6,692 bases of DNA from Methylomonas sp. (GCA_028688235.1 JAQTYP010000193.1:1-6692), one strand, 5' to 3'. Numbered from the stretch's first letter, positions 1 through 5,915 are shown. Notes: generated by a model not told the origin, from the sequence alone. Made by a program: numbers and translations.

Positions 1-212
1 AAGAAATGTCCTCGACGAAAAATAGGATCGCCATTTTCGGCACGCCGGCAGCAAGCTTTCAATTTATGCCGAATTCGGCGGAATTCAGCATATCCACCAC
101 CCCACCCGGCTATCGCCTATTCCACTTGTTTGCCGACGGCGGCTTTCGATCCGAGTGTCATTACCTACCGATAAGCATGGAACATCTGGACCGAAACGCT
201 CACGGCTATTGA
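1..212 (+). CDS. cpdA: 3',5'-cyclic-nucleotide phosphodiesterase CpdA (Icc), C-terminal fragment cut by the left edge
   Basis: The reading frame is open from the left edge (first full codon GAA at 3) to the TGA at 210-212, so the ATG at position 6 is internal and not the start. The 69 visible residues match the CpdA/Icc tail as I know it from E. coli. A residue compatible with the end of the metal-binding GH(I/V)HQE motif is followed by a strand reading FGTPAASFQFMP, then a PGYRLFHLFADG segment, matching E. coli ATPSTCVQFKP and PGWRTLELHADG. The catalytic metallophosphoesterase residues lie outside the window. The family hydrolyses cAMP in the cytoplasm using two metal ions. The gene converges on rppH with only 3 bases between the stop codons, leaving no room for a terminator. 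The assignment rests on the tail alone; another Icc-like phosphoesterase is the main alternative. Confidence 0.8.
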   Translation, partial: EMSSTKNRIAIFGTPAASFQFMPNSAEFSISTTPPGYRLFHLFADGGFRSECHYLPISMEHLDRNAHGY

Positions 213-215
213 TCG

Positions 216-734
216 CTATTGCCGCCCGGTCAGAAAACCTGTCGCATCGACCTGACTATCATCGGTGGCCAACAACGCCCCAAGTTCATCCATGGCCTTG
301 CGGTAAACCCGGCGCTTGAAATAGACCACATCCTGCAAGGGATACCAATATTCCACCCACTTGAAGTTATCGAACTCCTGCTTATGCCCGCAATCGAAAC
401 GTACCTGGGATTCGTCGCACAATAAGCGCAGCATAAACCAGATCTGTTTCTGGCCTATGCACAGCGGCAGTGAATTTTTGCGGATATAGCGTTCCGGTAA
501 TTTGTAACGCAGCCAATAACGCGTCCTCCCCAACAACTGAACGTGTTCGGCGCGCAAGCCGGTCTCCTCCCACAATTCCCGATACATCGCGGTCTCAGGG
601 TCTTCGTCGCCATCGATACCGCCTTGCGGAAATTGCCACGAATTAGCGCCCTTGCGCTTTGCCCAAAACACACGACCCTCGTCATTGCAAAGGATAATAC
701 CGACGTTAGGCCGGTACCCTTTCGAGTCTATCAT
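216..734 (-). CDS. rppH: RNA pyrophosphohydrolase RppH (Nudix, NudH)
   Basis: The 172-residue protein is close to the E. coli RppH length (176). It opens with MIDSKGYRPNVGI, nearly the family's standard start. A complete Nudix box spans residues 38-60 (G38, E44, R52-E53, E56-E57, G59), and the metal-binding glutamates are intact. The family's WLRYKLP (74-80) and CIGQKQ (92-97) segments follow, with an EFDNFKWVEYWYP stretch near the C-terminus. Known family role: cytoplasmic removal of pyrophosphate from triphosphorylated mRNA 5' ends, which opens them to RNase E decay. The ATG at 734 has a weak CAGG upstream and is fixed by the conserved N-terminus. The gene is divergent from the HAD phosphatase across a 150-base spacer and converges on cpdA. 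In many proteobacteria rppH precedes ptsP; here it does not. Confidence 0.97.
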   Translation of the reverse strand: MIDSKGYRPNVGIILCNDEGRVFWAKRKGANSWQFPQGGIDGDEDPETAMYRELWEETGLRAEHVQLLGRTRYWLRYKLPERYIRKNSLPLCIGQKQIWFMLRLLCDESQVRFDCGHKQEFDNFKWVEYWYPLQDVVYFKRRVYRKAMDELGALLATDDSQVDATGFLTGRQ

Positions 735-797
735 GTAAAAACCTGTATTATTTTGCCACCCGTAGTTTCGACTGAATGCTAAAATCGCGCTCGGGAG

Positions 798-814
798 GCC
801 ATTAATTTAATGGC
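798..814. promoter_or_regulatory. Perfect 17-base palindrome, possible operator
   Basis: The sequence GCCATTAATTTAATGGC is an exact inverted repeat with 8-base arms around a single central T. It lies roughly mid-way in the spacer between the divergent rppH and HAD genes, 64 bases upstream of rppH and 71 bases upstream of the HAD start. Such symmetry in a divergent promoter region suits a dimeric regulator, but no regulator is identified. It lacks a following T-tract, so it is not an intrinsic terminator. Confidence 0.45.
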
Positions 815-825
815 ACAATTGTTCC
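812..825. promoter_or_regulatory. Second, overlapping 14-base near-palindrome
   Basis: GGCACAATTGTTCC is symmetric except for one base pair. Its core ACAATTGT (815-822) is a perfect 8-base palindrome that begins one base after the preceding 17-base palindrome ends. The two symmetric elements overlap by the shared GGC. It could be part of a compound operator or simply AT-rich symmetry around promoter elements. Confidence 0.3.
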
Positions 826-884
826 ACAAATAGGCGGCAGAAGCCATAAGCCGCACCGTTTTATTTACTTTTTTCAGGTTTACC

Positions 885-1538
885 GTGAGCTTAGCGATTT
901 TCGATCTGGATAACACACTGATTGCCGACGACAGCGATTTTTTATGGGGGCAATTTTTGGTAGACCGCGGTATCGTCGATAAAGACTACTACGAACGCAG
1001 CAATCAAAAATTCTACGAGGACTACAAACAGGGCACTTTAGACATAGTCGAGTTTCTGGGCTTTTCATTGGCACCGTTAGCCGCCCACGACGCCGCGCAG
1101 CTCTATCGCTGGCGGGAAGAATTCATCGAGACCGTGATCAAGCCCATCACGCTCGCGGCGGCTCACGATTTGGTCGAACGACACCGCGCCGCCGGCGACA
1201 CGCTGCTGGTCATTACCGCCACCAACCGCTTCGTGACCGAGCCCATCGTCGAACTGTACGGCATAGACAATCTACTGGCCACCAATCCTGAATTGATAGC
1301 CGGCCAATACACCGGCAAATTCGTCGGCGCGCCCTGCTTCCAGGAAGGCAAGGTCGAACAATTGCAGGACTGGCTATCCTCTGCAGAGGTCGGTCTGGCA
1401 GGCAGTTGCTTCTATAGCGACTCTCACAATGATTTGCCGCTGTTGAAGCTGGTCGACAAGCCCATAGCCGTCGACCCGGACCCAAAATTGCGCCAAGCCG
1501 CGAAAGCGGCCGGCTGGCCGATTATCAGCCTTAGATAA
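885..1538 (+). CDS. HAD-IB family phosphatase (SerB-like hydrolase)
   Basis: All four HAD catalytic motifs are visible in this 217-residue soluble protein. Motif I is FDLDNTL with nucleophile D7 and acid/base D9. Motif II is VITATN around T111. Motif III is K156. Motif IV is YSDSHNDLPLL with D179 and D183. The helical insert between motifs I and II is the C1-type cap of HAD-IB (SerB-like) enzymes. The GTG at 885 is chosen because the protein then begins directly at the first strand, and an AGG (876-878) sits 6 bases upstream. Related genes adjoin rppH in Pseudomonas; I recall the one called PA0335 being reported as a histidinol-phosphatase, so histidine biosynthesis is a plausible but unproven role. 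Phosphoserine or another small phosphate ester are alternatives. It converges with the tusA-family gene. Confidence 0.9.
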   Translation: MSLAIFDLDNTLIADDSDFLWGQFLVDRGIVDKDYYERSNQKFYEDYKQGTLDIVEFLGFSLAPLAAHDAAQLYRWREEFIETVIKPITLAAAHDLVERHRAAGDTLLVITATNRFVTEPIVELYGIDNLLATNPELIAGQYTGKFVGAPCFQEGKVEQLQDWLSSAEVGLAGSCFYSDSHNDLPLLKLVDKPIAVDPDPKLRQAAKAAGWPIISLR

Positions 1539-1550
1539 GCAACAGGCACA

Positions 1551-1588
1551 GGGATCGAGACTCGATACAGCAAGTTCATCTCGAACCC
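1551..1588. repeat. Competing inverted repeats in the HAD/tusA convergent gap
   Basis: GGGATCGAG at 1551-1559 can pair with CTCGAACCC at 1580-1588, giving eight pairs and one A/A mismatch with a 20-base loop. The same left arm also forms a perfect short palindrome, ATCGAG-A-CTCGAT, at 1554-1566. The element lies between two convergent stop codons, where a terminator would be expected. No T-tract follows directly in either direction, so it is not a canonical intrinsic terminator. Confidence 0.35.
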
Positions 1589-1614
1589 CTAGGCTATTTA
1601 GTATTGATTCGCTT

Positions 1615-1845
1615 CTATTTTTTCTGTATAAAGAAAATCTGTTTATCCGCCTCCCTTAATATCTTCAGCGGGATATGCCCTGCCTGGTCGACATAGACGC
1701 CAAAATCAAGATGCGCCGCCGGGTCGGTGGCAATGACCTTAACCACCGATCCACTCTCGATTTCCATAATGGCTTTTTTCAGACGTAACAGCGGCAAGGG
1801 ACATTGCAAACCACTGGCGTCGACTTCCAAATCAAACTCGATCAT
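1615..1845 (-). CDS. tusA: TusA/SirA-family sulfur carrier protein
   Basis: This small protein (76 residues from the ATG at 1845) carries the family hallmark LQCPLPLLRLKKAI. The CPxP cysteine (residue 15) is the persulfide-carrying site. A central IATDPAAHLDF stretch follows, and the size is typical for a TusA fold. TusA-type proteins relay sulfane sulfur in the cytoplasm, for 2-thiouridine tRNA modification in E. coli and for sulfur oxidation or molybdenum-cofactor enzymes elsewhere. The frame is open to a TTG at 1860 and a GTG at 1857. I prefer the ATG because GGTGA (1858-1854) is a good ribosome site 8 bases upstream of it, while the TTG has none. It is divergent from cysG. Which family member it is (true TusA or a paralogue) cannot be settled from sequence alone. 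Confidence 0.88.
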   Translation of the reverse strand: MIEFDLEVDASGLQCPLPLLRLKKAIMEIESGSVVKVIATDPAAHLDFGVYVDQAGHIPLKILREADKQIFFIQKK

Positions 1846-1880
1846 TTTTTGCTTCACCAAAATCAGCGATAGATAGCATT

Positions 1881-1889
1881 ATCATAACA
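1881..1889 (-). promoter_or_regulatory. Extended -10 promoter candidate for the tusA-family gene
   Basis: Read on the minus strand, TGTTATGAT is an extended -10 (TGn followed by TATGAT, five of six consensus bases). No clear -35 box is found at normal spacing, which fits extended -10 promoters. Transcription would begin near 1874, leaving a leader of about 29 bases before the ATG at 1845 but only about 14 before the alternative TTG. Confidence 0.4.
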
Positions 1890-1919
1890 TCAACCCCAGC
1901 CGCGAAAAATCAAGCACCG

Positions 1920-3308
1920 ATGGATTACTTTCCCCTTTTTCTTAAACTGACCAACCAGCCCTGTCTAGTCGTCGGCGCCGGTGAAGTCGCCACCCGTAAA
2001 ATAGAAATGCTCAGAAAAACAGGCGCTCAGATCACCGTCGTCGCCAAGGAAATCGGAAAGCACCTGTCAAGCAAGGAAAGCGACTGGAATTTAAGCCTAC
2101 GGCAAAAAAGTTTTAGCGAAGACGATGTAGCGGGCATGCGCCTAGTTATCTCCGCCACCAATGACAGACAAACCAACGAACAGGTGACCGCCGCCGCTCA
2201 ATCGCTGGGTATCCCAGTCAACGTCGTCGACAATCCCGACCTATGCAGCTTCATATTTCCGGCGATAGTCGACCGTTCTCCGTTGATCGTTGCCGTATCG
2301 TCGGGCGGCGCGTCACCTGTACTGGCCAGGATGCTGCGCGCCAAAATCGAAAGTACGATTCCGGCGGCATACGGCCGTCTGGCGCGATTTGCCGAAGACT
2401 TTAGATCTGCAGTAAAAGAAACGATCAAACAACCCGCACACCGCCGTATTTTTTGGGAAAGCATACTGCTCGGCCGCGTGGCCGACTTGGTTTTCGCCGG
2501 CAAACAAGAAGAAGCAGAACGAGAATTCAATATCCGCTTACAACAAACCGATCAATCCGCCCCAAAGGGCGAAGTGTATTTGATCGGTGCCGGCCCCGGC
2601 GATCCGGATTTAATGACGTTTAGAGCCCTGCGCCTGATGCAGCAGGCGGATGTCATCGTCTATGACCGCCTGGTGTCGGAAGCGATACTGGAAATGGCGC
2701 GCCGCGATGCCGAAAAGATTTACGTCGGCAAACAACGCAGCCAACATAGCCTGCCTCAGGAATCGATCAACGAGCTACTGGCCAATCTGGCCGTATCGGG
2801 CAAAAGAGTGGCCAGACTAAAAGGCGGAGACCCTTTCATTTTCGGCCGCGGCGGCGAGGAAATCGAAACGCTGATGCAGCGCGGTATTACCTTTCAGGTC
2901 GTGCCCGGCATTACCGCGGCATCCGGTTGCGCCAGCTATGCCGGCATCCCGTTGACTCATAGAGACCACGCCCAATCCTGTACGTTCGTGACCGGCCATT
3001 TAAAAGACGGCAGCATCAACCTGAACTGGAAACAATTGGCGGCTCCAGGCCAAACTATCGTGATTTACATGGGTTTGGTCGGACTCGAACATATCTGCCA
3101 ATCACTGATGGAACATGGCTGCCCACCCAGTCACCCGATTGCAATCATTCAGCAAGGAACGACGCCCCACCAACGGGTTGTCACCGGAACGCTAAGCGAC
3201 ATATCGCAAAAGGTCGAACATGCCGATATCAAGCCGCCCTCGCTGATTATCGTCGGCACGGTGGTTACGTTGCACGAAAAACTGAGCTGGTTCCAAAGCC
3301 AACGTTAA
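1920..3308 (+). CDS. cysG: Sirohaem synthase CysG (fused precorrin-2 dehydrogenase/ferrochelatase and uroporphyrinogen-III methyltransferase)
   Basis: At 462 residues it matches full-length CysG (457 in E. coli). The N-terminal half (about 1-215) has the NAD-binding VVGAGEVA motif (17-24), the catalytic-position aspartate D104 in VVDNPD, and S128 in AVSSGGASP, the serine phosphorylated in Salmonella CysG. The C-terminal half is the SAM-dependent methyltransferase: GAGPGDPDL (223-231), YDRLVS around D249, K271, LKGGDPFIFGRGGEE (300-314), and M384 in the YMGL motif. Together these make sirohaem from uroporphyrinogen III: two methylations, oxidation, then iron insertion. Sirohaem serves assimilatory sulfite and nitrite reductases. 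The ATG at 1920 is fixed by the conserved MDYFPLF start, although no good ribosome site precedes it. It is divergent from the sulfur-carrier gene. Confidence 0.98.
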   Translation: MDYFPLFLKLTNQPCLVVGAGEVATRKIEMLRKTGAQITVVAKEIGKHLSSKESDWNLSLRQKSFSEDDVAGMRLVISATNDRQTNEQVTAAAQSLGIPVNVVDNPDLCSFIFPAIVDRSPLIVAVSSGGASPVLARMLRAKIESTIPAAYGRLARFAEDFRSAVKETIKQPAHRRIFWESILLGRVADLVFAGKQEEAEREFNIRLQQTDQSAPKGEVYLIGAGPGDPDLMTFRALRLMQQADVIVYDRLVSEAILEMARRDAEKIYVGKQRSQHSLPQESINELLANLAVSGKRVARLKGGDPFIFGRGGEEIETLMQRGITFQVVPGITAASGCASYAGIPLTHRDHAQSCTFVTGHLKDGSINLNWKQLAAPGQTIVIYMGLVGLEHICQSLMEHGCPPSHPIAIIQQGTTPHQRVVTGTLSDISQKVEHADIKPPSLIIVGTVVTLHEKLSWFQSQR

Positions 3309-3407
3309 CCCTTGCCGGTGTTTGCGATTCTTTCAGGAAACATTAAGCTTGAACCGAAACAATACAGCCGCAAGCCAGTGAAATCGTCCTGATTTAGCGA
3401 AAACTGA

Positions 3408-3436
3408 TTGAATTTTTCTCTAAAATTCCCTATGCT
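3408..3436 (+). promoter_or_regulatory. Sigma-70-type promoter candidate for the cytochrome c gene
   Basis: TTGAAT (3408-3413) and TATGCT (3431-3436) are separated by exactly 17 bases, each matching four of six consensus positions. Initiation near 3443 would give a leader of about 70 bases before the cytochrome start at 3516. No intrinsic terminator is seen between cysG and this point, so some read-through from cysG remains possible. Confidence 0.5.
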
Positions 3437-3459
3437 TTCCCGACTTTTTCCATTGGCCT

Positions 3460-3492
3460 GCGAGTTGCATTTGCAATTAGCGACCTTTTTTT
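3460..3492 (+). promoter_or_regulatory. Leader hairpin followed by seven T, possible attenuator
   Basis: Bases 3460-3468 pair imperfectly with 3473-3481, centred on the inverted repeat TTGCA-TT-TGCAA (3465-3476), with one G/A mismatch and one G-T pair. Four bases later comes a run of seven T (3486-3492), followed by the ribosome site of the cytochrome gene. The arrangement resembles a weak intrinsic terminator or attenuator in the transcript leader. The stem is short, so the call is tentative. Confidence 0.3.
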
Positions 3493-3515
3493 AATCACAA
3501 CGAGAGAACATAAGA

Positions 3516-3851
3516 ATGAAAAAATCATTTGGTTTATTAGTAGGCGCGGCTCTGATTGCAATCAGTGGTCAAGTTGCTGCTAACGAGCAAGAAGAAGTCG
3601 GCGCGAAAATTTACGAACGCGCTTTCGGTCGTGGCTGCGGCTCATGCCATGACGTTGCTTCCAACCCACAATTGAAAGAATTGATCAAAGCCGGCAAACT
3701 GCCTAAAGATCAATTCGCCAGCGTCCTGAAAAACGGCAAAAACGGTATGCCTAAAGCAACCGCAGCCATCATGGAAGTCGGCCCTGTCAAAAAAGCGGGT
3801 TACACCGAAGACCAAGCCATTGATGCCGTTTACGCTTATTTGGCTAAATAA
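3516..3851 (+). CDS. Small secreted monohaem cytochrome c (class I)
   Basis: The 111-residue product starts with a classic Sec signal peptide: MKKS, a hydrophobic core (residues 5-17), and a likely cut after QVAA (22). This leaves a mature protein of about 89 residues in the periplasm. One haem-binding motif, CGSCH, lies at 41-45, with H45 as proximal ligand. M78 in KNGKNGMP is the likely distal ligand. A closing helix, DQAIDAVYAYLAK, is typical of class I cytochromes. Its role is probably electron transfer between a periplasmic or membrane-bound donor and an oxidase, but the partner is not visible here. It is much smaller than methanol dehydrogenase cytochrome cL as I know it. GAGAG (3502-3506) provides a ribosome site 9 bases before the ATG. 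Its own promoter candidate and strong terminator suggest monocistronic expression. Confidence 0.92.
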   Translation: MKKSFGLLVGAALIAISGQVAANEQEEVGAKIYERAFGRGCGSCHDVASNPQLKELIKAGKLPKDQFASVLKNGKNGMPKATAAIMEVGPVKKAGYTEDQAIDAVYAYLAK

Positions 3852-3870
3852 GCATCACCCGGCTTAAAGC

Positions 3871-3905
3871 AAAAAAGCCGCCACACAATGTGTGGCGGCT
3901 TTTTT
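3871..3905. terminator. Bidirectional intrinsic terminator
   Basis: A ten-pair GC-rich stem, GCCGCCACAC (3877-3886) with GTGTGGCGGC (3890-3899), closes a three-base AAT loop. It is flanked by six A on the left (3871-3876) and six T on the right (3900-3905), which can extend the pairing. It therefore works on both strands: 19 bases after the cytochrome stop, and 35 bases beyond the stop of the convergent membrane-protein gene. Confidence 0.93.
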
Positions 3906-3940
3906 ATGCACGTTAGAAAAAATCGGCGACGAGAGAAGGT

Positions 3941-4564
3941 TCAGTCGATCCGGCTCCGCGCCAAATAGATCGTATGATTTTTTTGATGCGTCAACCGATA
4001 ACGGTTACGCAACCAGATACCGGCCACTGCGGCGATCATCAATCCGCATGAGATAAAAGTCAGATAAACCAAATCTTTCAATTCGCTCAACTCTTTGATC
4101 ATTTGCTGATTGACCGCCTCGCCCTGAACGCCGACCTGAGGCCCCGTGGTATAGGCGCCGAGTACCTTAACATCGCTTTTCAAATCCTGAATGGTATTCA
4201 ATGATTCGGCCAGGCTGCCTCGCTTGATATTCTCTTCCAATGAGCGCAATTTGCTTTCGATGGAGCCACTGACCAATCCGAACAATTGCCCTTTCAAGGT
4301 ATTGATCTCGGCCGAAATCGCCGGATTTTGCAAGGCATAAGCGGCGGTAGCGGCCTGATTGGCCTGTATTTGATTCAAGGCAGTTTGCCTTGGCAACAGG
4401 ATTAAACCCATAGCGAATACCGCCACCATTAATGCAAAAACCAGTATTAACAGAAAGCGGTTGGCCTTTACCAGGGCATGATGTCTTCGGACAGCCTGAA
4501 GCAAAGCGAGTGCTCGTGATTCACTGTTGGCATCATCCAGATTAATCTCAGGCATATTGCTCAT
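3941..4564 (-). CDS. Unrecognised inner-membrane protein with two membrane segments and a helical periplasmic domain
   Basis: I do not recognise a family for this 207-residue protein. Residues 1-36 are hydrophilic and end in a basic stretch (RRHHALVKANR). A first membrane helix spans about 37-57. Residues 58-164 are rich in Q, N, A, L and E with helix-forming repeats, likely a periplasmic helical bundle or coiled coil. A second helix spans about 165-185, followed by a basic tail (RNRYRLTHQKN). The positive-inside rule puts both ends in the cytoplasm. This outline resembles the sensor half of a chemoreceptor or sensor kinase, but no HAMP or output domain follows. No Shine-Dalgarno is evident before the ATG at 4564; the leader is ACA-rich. 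Another ATG at 4555 is possible. It has its own -10 box and shares the terminator with the cytochrome gene. Confidence 0.8.
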   Translation of the reverse strand: MSNMPEINLDDANSESRALALLQAVRRHHALVKANRFLLILVFALMVAVFAMGLILLPRQTALNQIQANQAATAAYALQNPAISAEINTLKGQLFGLVSGSIESKLRSLEENIKRGSLAESLNTIQDLKSDVKVLGAYTTGPQVGVQGEAVNQQMIKELSELKDLVYLTFISCGLMIAAVAGIWLRNRYRLTHQKNHTIYLARSRID

Positions 4565-4589
4565 TATTGTTGTTGTGTGGCAAACCGGA

Positions 4590-4679
4590 AAGCTTCAGGC
4601 CAAGACAGCCGCAAAAGACATGAATCCCACTGCCTATTGCAAACCCAAGCTTGGCCATAATGATCCATTATACAAGCTT
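4590..4679. repeat. Cluster of three AAGCTT palindromes around the membrane-protein promoter
   Basis: AAGCTT occurs at 4590-4595, 4647-4652 and 4674-4679. The middle copy is the core of a 10-base perfect palindrome, CCAAGCTTGG (4645-4654). The outer two share the longer direct repeat AAGCTTCA. One copy sits just upstream of the -10 box at 4667-4672, one just after the expected start site, and one in the leader, as operator sites often do. No binding protein is known from this sequence. Confidence 0.35.
4667..4672 (-). promoter_or_regulatory. Perfect -10 box for the unrecognised membrane-protein gene
   Basis: On the minus strand this is TATAAT, exactly consensus, in the 142-base gap between argG and the next gene. 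No good -35 hexamer is found 16-18 bases upstream. Initiation near 4660 would give a leader of about 95 bases containing the palindrome CCAAGCTTGG at its 5' end. It suggests transcription independent of argG. Confidence 0.45.
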
Positions 4680-4706
4680 CATCGAAAATATCCTGCCTTA
4701 TAGAAA

Positions 4707-5915
4707 TTAACGTCCTTTTTTGGCCGCGATCCGCATTCTCAACGCATTCAGTTTGATAAAGCCCTCGGCGTCTTTTTGATTATAAGCGCCGGCATCGTCC
4801 TCGAATGTCGCGATGTTTTCGTCGAACAAACTATTATCCGAGGCTCTTCCGACCACGATGACATTACCTTTGTATAATTTTACGCGAACCTTGCCGTTTA
4901 CGTGGACTTGCGAGGCGTCTATCATGGTTTGCAGCATGGCTCGCTCCGGACTCCACCAATAACCGTTGTAAACCAGCGAGGCATAGCGTGGCATCAATTC
5001 GTCTTTCAAATGTGCGACCTCGCGATCCAAGGTCAACGATTCTATCGCACGATGCGCCTTCAGCATGACGGTACCGGCCGGGGTTTCATAGCAACCGCGG
5101 GATTTCATGCCGACATAGCGGTTCTCGACGATATCCAAACGACCGACGCCGTTGGCGCCGGCAATCTTATTGAGCTTTTCCATGACCTGATGAGGCGTAT
5201 GCGGCACACCGTCAATCGCGACGATGTCGCCGTTTTTATAGGTCAACTCGACATAAGTCGACTGATCGGGTGCGTTTTCGGGCGAAACCGTCCAGCGCCA
5301 CATATCTTCCTCGGGCTCGGTCCAGGGATTTTCCAGAATGCGCCCCTCGTAAGAAATGTGTAAGGAGTTGGCGTCCATGGAATACGGCGAGGTTTTGCCT
5401 TTTTTCATTTCCACCGAAATACCGTGTTTTTCGGCATAATCCAGCAGCTTTTGCCGCGAAGTCAAATCCCATTCGCGCCATGGCGCGATGACCTTGATGT
5501 CGGGCCGCAAAGCATAAGCACCCAGCTCGAAACGCACCTGGTCGTTACCCTTGCCGGTCGCTCCATGAGAAATCGCATCGGCGCCTGTTTCATTGGCGAT
5601 TTCTATCAGACGCTTGGCGATCAAAGGACGAGCAATCGAAGTGCCTAACAGGTATTCGCCTTCGTAAATGGTATTGGCCCTGAACATCGGGAAAATGAAA
5701 TCGCGAGCAAATTCCTCGCGTAAATCGTCTATGTAGATTTCCTTGATGCCGGCGGCCATGGCCTTGGCTCGCGCCGGCTCCAATTCTTCGCCCTGCCCTA
5801 TGTCGGCCGTAAATGTCACCACCTCGCATTGGTAGACATCCTGCAACCATTTAAGAATGACGGAGGTATCCAGGCCGCCTGAGTAGGCCAACACGACTTT
5901 TTTGACTTCGGACAT
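4707..5915 (-). CDS. argG: Argininosuccinate synthase ArgG
   Basis: This enzyme joins citrulline and aspartate using ATP, the penultimate step of arginine synthesis in the cytoplasm. With the ATG at 5915 it has 402 residues, close to the Pseudomonas enzyme (about 405), and starts MSEVKKVVLAYSGGLDTS. The ATP pyrophosphatase motif YSGGLDTS lies at 11-18, followed by EGEYLLGTSIARP (85-97) and SHGATGKGNDQVRFE (116-130). YSMDANSLHISYEG, GRLDIVENRYVGMKSRG and the closing FIKLNALRMRIAAKKGR follow. The frame is open to a GTG at 5948, but those 11 extra residues are not family-like and the likely transcription start falls at about that GTG. A GGTG (5929-5926) precedes the ATG by 10 bases. It follows waaA on the same strand. 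No motif is missing. Confidence 0.98.
   Translation of the reverse strand: MSEVKKVVLAYSGGLDTSVILKWLQDVYQCEVVTFTADIGQGEELEPARAKAMAAGIKEIYIDDLREEFARDFIFPMFRANTIYEGEYLLGTSIARPLIAKRLIEIANETGADAISHGATGKGNDQVRFELGAYALRPDIKVIAPWREWDLTSRQKLLDYAEKHGISVEMKKGKTSPYSMDANSLHISYEGRILENPWTEPEEDMWRWTVSPENAPDQSTYVELTYKNGDIVAIDGVPHTPHQVMEKLNKIAGANGVGRLDIVENRYVGMKSRGCYETPAGTVMLKAHRAIESLTLDREVAHLKDELMPRYASLVYNGYWWSPERAMLQTMIDASQVHVNGKVRVKLYKGNVIVVGRASDNSLFDENIATFEDDAGAYNQKDAEGFIKLNALRMRIAAKKGR

Noticed and set aside
811..826. TGGCAC-N5-TTCCA, resembling a sigma-54 promoter facing the HAD gene
   Set aside because: The -24 GG and the spacing fit, but the essential -12 GC reads CC. The match is better explained by the local palindromes.
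1570..1600. GGTTCGAGAT on the minus strand, reminiscent of a tRNA T-loop
   Set aside because: No acceptor stem, anticodon arm or CCA-compatible end can be built around it.
2198..2530. 110-codon open frame on the minus strand
   Set aside because: It lies inside cysG, whose motifs are intact across the same stretch; a shadow frame.
3465..3476. TTGCATTTGCAA as a specific transcription-factor operator
   Set aside because: The arms are only five bases and coincide with the leader hairpin; there is no independent support for protein binding.
4902..5363. 153-codon open frame on the plus strand
   Set aside because: It lies wholly antisense to conserved argG, with no recognisable product; it is a codon-bias shadow.
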